From: an uncultured Flavobacteriaceae bacterium
GTDB lineage: Bacteria > Bacteroidota > Bacteroidia > Flavobacteriales > Flavobacteriaceae
Assembly (NCBI GenBank): GCA_947500445.1
Contig: CANMSB010000034.1
Coordinates: 1 to 52,458 of the forward strand
DNA: 52,458 nt
Reading direction: 5' to 3'
The notes under the pieces were generated by a model that worked only from the letters and a program-made list of their open reading frames with translations, was not told the DNA's origin and ran no database searches. Numbering within the stretch: the first letter of the stretch is position 1; the number at the start of each line of letters is the position of its first letter. This document shows, in pieces, positions 51,701 through 52,458 of the stretch. The position numbers and the translations under genes were made by a program.

Positions 51701-52211
51701 CGGTTGGTCGTTTGTGATCATGATGACTATGATGGGCATTATTTCCTTGGCAGGAATCGTGGTGAACAACGGGGTTGTGCTACTCGATTATACGCAAATA
51801 TTGATCGACCGTAAAAAAGTAAAGCTGGGTATGGACGACAAGGACCTTTTGAACATGGAGCAGGTAACCAAAGTAATTACCAAGGCCGGGAAGGCAAGAC
51901 TTCGCCCGGTAATCCTGACCGCCATTACCACGGTCTTGGGACTGATTCCTTTGGCGATAGGTTTGAACATCGATTTCTTTTCGTTGTTCGCTACCGGAAA
52001 CCCTAAAGTTTATATGGGTGGGGATAATGTAATTTTCTGGGGACCCCTGGCCTGGACGGTAATCTTCGGCCTGATCGTGGCTACTTTTTTAACCTTAATC
52101 GTGGTGCCCGTACTCTTTAACATTACCTACCGCATAAAAACCGGTTTACGAAACCTTCGAAATCCGGATACCTCCAAAGAATCCGGACCCTTACTGGAAG
52201 AAGCGGCATAA
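48699..52211 (+). CDS. RND-family efflux pump permease (AcrB/HAE1-like)
   Basis: A 1170-residue inner-membrane pump with 12 predicted helices and two large periplasmic loops. The helix IV proton-relay segment GMMVDNGIVVVENV has a single Asp. The second half has the matching SLAGIVVNNGVVLLDY. Porter motifs such as AMPREDFPEIVETKIYVSTPYPGNTAEDVE at the N-terminus are family typical. It is about 120 residues longer than AcrB, with extra hydrophobic sequence near residues 505-570 and a longer C-terminal helix hairpin. It exports drugs, lipids or metabolites by proton exchange; the substrate is unknown. Confidence 0.95.
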   Translation: MSSSKQKKNADKEFRLSSWAIDNPSVIYVMIALFLWFGLKSYFAMPREDFPEIVETKIYVSTPYPGNTAEDVERLITDPLEDRLKNVSNVVKVTSTSQEDYSIITIEFDEELTVEQAKQKIKDEVDGEKASEDWPTFNNAKVEPNVFDLNLSESFPIMNVNFTGDYPVEKLKEFAEYMQDEVEDLPQIKEVSIRGAQEKEVEIAVDVYKMMAAKISFQDVIGAISNGNTTMSAGNIQSGGQRRTIRILGEIKDPRQLNDFVVKSENGAVYLKDIAQISFDEEEKTTYAREFGKSVVMLDIKKRSGKNMIEATTKVRELVKEAQENYYPASLNITIANDSSGRTLNQVDDLVNNIIFGIILVVTVLMFFLGFRNALFVGFAIPMSMFMSFMILNNLGYTLNTMILFGMIMGLGMMVDNGIVVVENVYRLMSEGMSRTEAAKKGIGEIAFPIIISTLTTVAAFVPLGLWPGIFGQFMIYFPITLSVVLGSSLFVAIFMNSMLVSQYMEIGEKELSVKQLIRISSILGGFGLFILIFGGSMRALGSVMIITAIMFWVYKYVLKKWAIRFQSKTMVRFENWYERRIKHALRGGNVYWYFGITFIMLIAVFMLFGMSVGSGRTKIEFFPDNTPNEIYAYIEYPQGTSIEKTDALTKEIEERVYAVTRRPKYMDGDFNYLVESAVSQVGEGAGNPQTDGGSSAEMPHRGKVTVSMREFKYRDGRDTEELRKEIQEELTGVYPGVAISVEKDYNGPPAGYPINIELEGKDYTELINTAEDIRNFINTKNISGIEELKIDVNKSKPSMQVVVDREKAGELGVSVGQVGQQLRRSLFGEKAGVYKVDGEDYDINVRFNEDLRYNRNALFNQNIIFRDQASGQIKEVPVSAVAKQRNSSGFSAIKHKDKKRIVTVYSQLKPGFSDAGAIVAEIEEEMKGFKGLPENVKIDFTGQIEEQNKQQQFLVGAFFSGLGLIMLILIFQFGGISKPLIIMIAIFLSFIGVFGGLMLTGWSFVIMMTMMGIISLAGIVVNNGVVLLDYTQILIDRKKVKLGMDDKDLLNMEQVTKVITKAGKARLRPVILTAITTVLGLIPLAIGLNIDFFSLFATGNPKVYMGGDNVIFWGPLAWTVIFGLIVATFLTLIVVPVLFNITYRIKTGLRNLRNPDTSKESGPLLEEAA

Positions 52212-52237
52212 ACAATATGTTTTCTAAATGAAATACG

Positions 52238-52266
52238 ACCCTGATGGCAACATCAGGGTTTTTTTT
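52238..52266 (+). terminator. Terminator of the RND operon
   Basis: ACCCTGATG (52238-52246) pairs with CATCAGGGT (52251-52259) around GCAA and is followed by eight T, 27 bases after the permease stop. Confidence 0.92.
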
Positions 52267-52458
52267 AGAACGAAAACCGTTATTCTAAAAGAGAAAAGAA
52301 AAAAGACCGCTGTCCAAATACAAATTCAAACACAAGGTCAAACACAAGGTCAAACTCAGCAGTTACAATTACTTTTTACTCAACACTCAATAGTGTCCGG
52401 TTAATGTAATAGTAATCTTTGTAAAGACCTTAAAAATATACAAGTTACGGCCGTTCTT
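52267..52458. other. Spacer at the window end with inverted repeat trace
   Basis: No gene. 52296-52360 contains GAAAAAAGACCGCTG-type sequence and two copies of AAACACAAGGTC, the reverse orientation of the intergenic repeat family of 36969-37531. ACACTCAATAGTGT (52384-52397) is a small inverted repeat followed by CCGGTTAATG, which may belong to whatever starts beyond the window. Confidence 0.5.

Overview
The window looks like a chromosome segment of a member of the Flavobacteriaceae (Bacteroidota), probably a marine one. The signs are promoters of the Bacteroidota type (-7 element TAnnTTTG) in front of several genes, weak or absent Shine-Dalgarno sites, and family content: DUF3570/DUF4266, DUF2141, a carboxypeptidase-regulatory-domain TonB receptor, a membrane-anchored AraC regulator, a CrtY-type lycopene cyclase and a FeoB-associated Cys-rich protein. 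The genus cannot be fixed by reading alone. No rRNA, CRISPR array, complete insertion sequence or prophage is visible. There is one tRNA (Asn).

Layout. 1-1.8 kb: the start of a MarR-like regulator with a palindromic operator, a CPBP membrane protease, then tRNA-Asn followed by repeated copies of its own 3' tail. 1.9-8.6 kb: rseP, a Sco protein, the feoA-feoB-small Cys protein operon and a secreted CarboxypepD_reg-like protein. 8.6-13.6 kb: a periplasmic serine hydrolase, a lipoprotein with a degenerate Nudix fold, a membrane AraC regulator and a small membrane/coiled-coil protein. 13.7-17.1 kb: a MITE-like element, then ECF sigma, zinc-finger anti-sigma with HEAT-like repeats, and two DUF4097-like exported proteins. 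17.1-22.8 kb: DUF423, an SDR dehydrogenase and its TetR regulator with matching operators, three small proteins and an S9 peptidase.

22.9-34.0 kb, minus strand, is the most interesting region: a Pel-like exopolysaccharide locus. It holds a PelF-type GT4 glycosyltransferase, a PelG-type transporter with an extra N-terminal domain, a GH114 hydrolase, a large membrane protein of GT-C appearance, and a 1334-residue lipoprotein. That lipoprotein appears to join a DUF2194/polysaccharide-deacetylase domain, a TPR region and an outer-membrane beta-barrel. It therefore seems to carry the deacetylase of PelA and the TPR-porin of PelB in one chain. A second GH114-like lipoprotein lies just upstream. No PelD-like c-di-GMP receptor and no PelC are present.

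34.3-36.8 kb: ApbE, DUF4266 and DUF3570 form a flavin-transferase module. 37.6-41.4 kb: a ZIP metal transporter, a DtxR-family regulator and a TonB receptor, with a DtxR-like box between the divergent regulator and receptor. 41.5-43.9 kb: lycopene cyclase and a polyprenyl diphosphate synthase (carotenoid synthesis). 44.1-45.3 kb: a second MITE-like element and a second sigma factor with a small membrane partner. 45.5-52.2 kb: a tetR-tolC-adaptor-RND efflux operon behind a 28-bp inverted repeat.

A dispersed family of intergenic repeats fills the spaces between convergent genes (36.9-37.5 and 42.7-42.95 kb), with an inverted trace after the RND gene.
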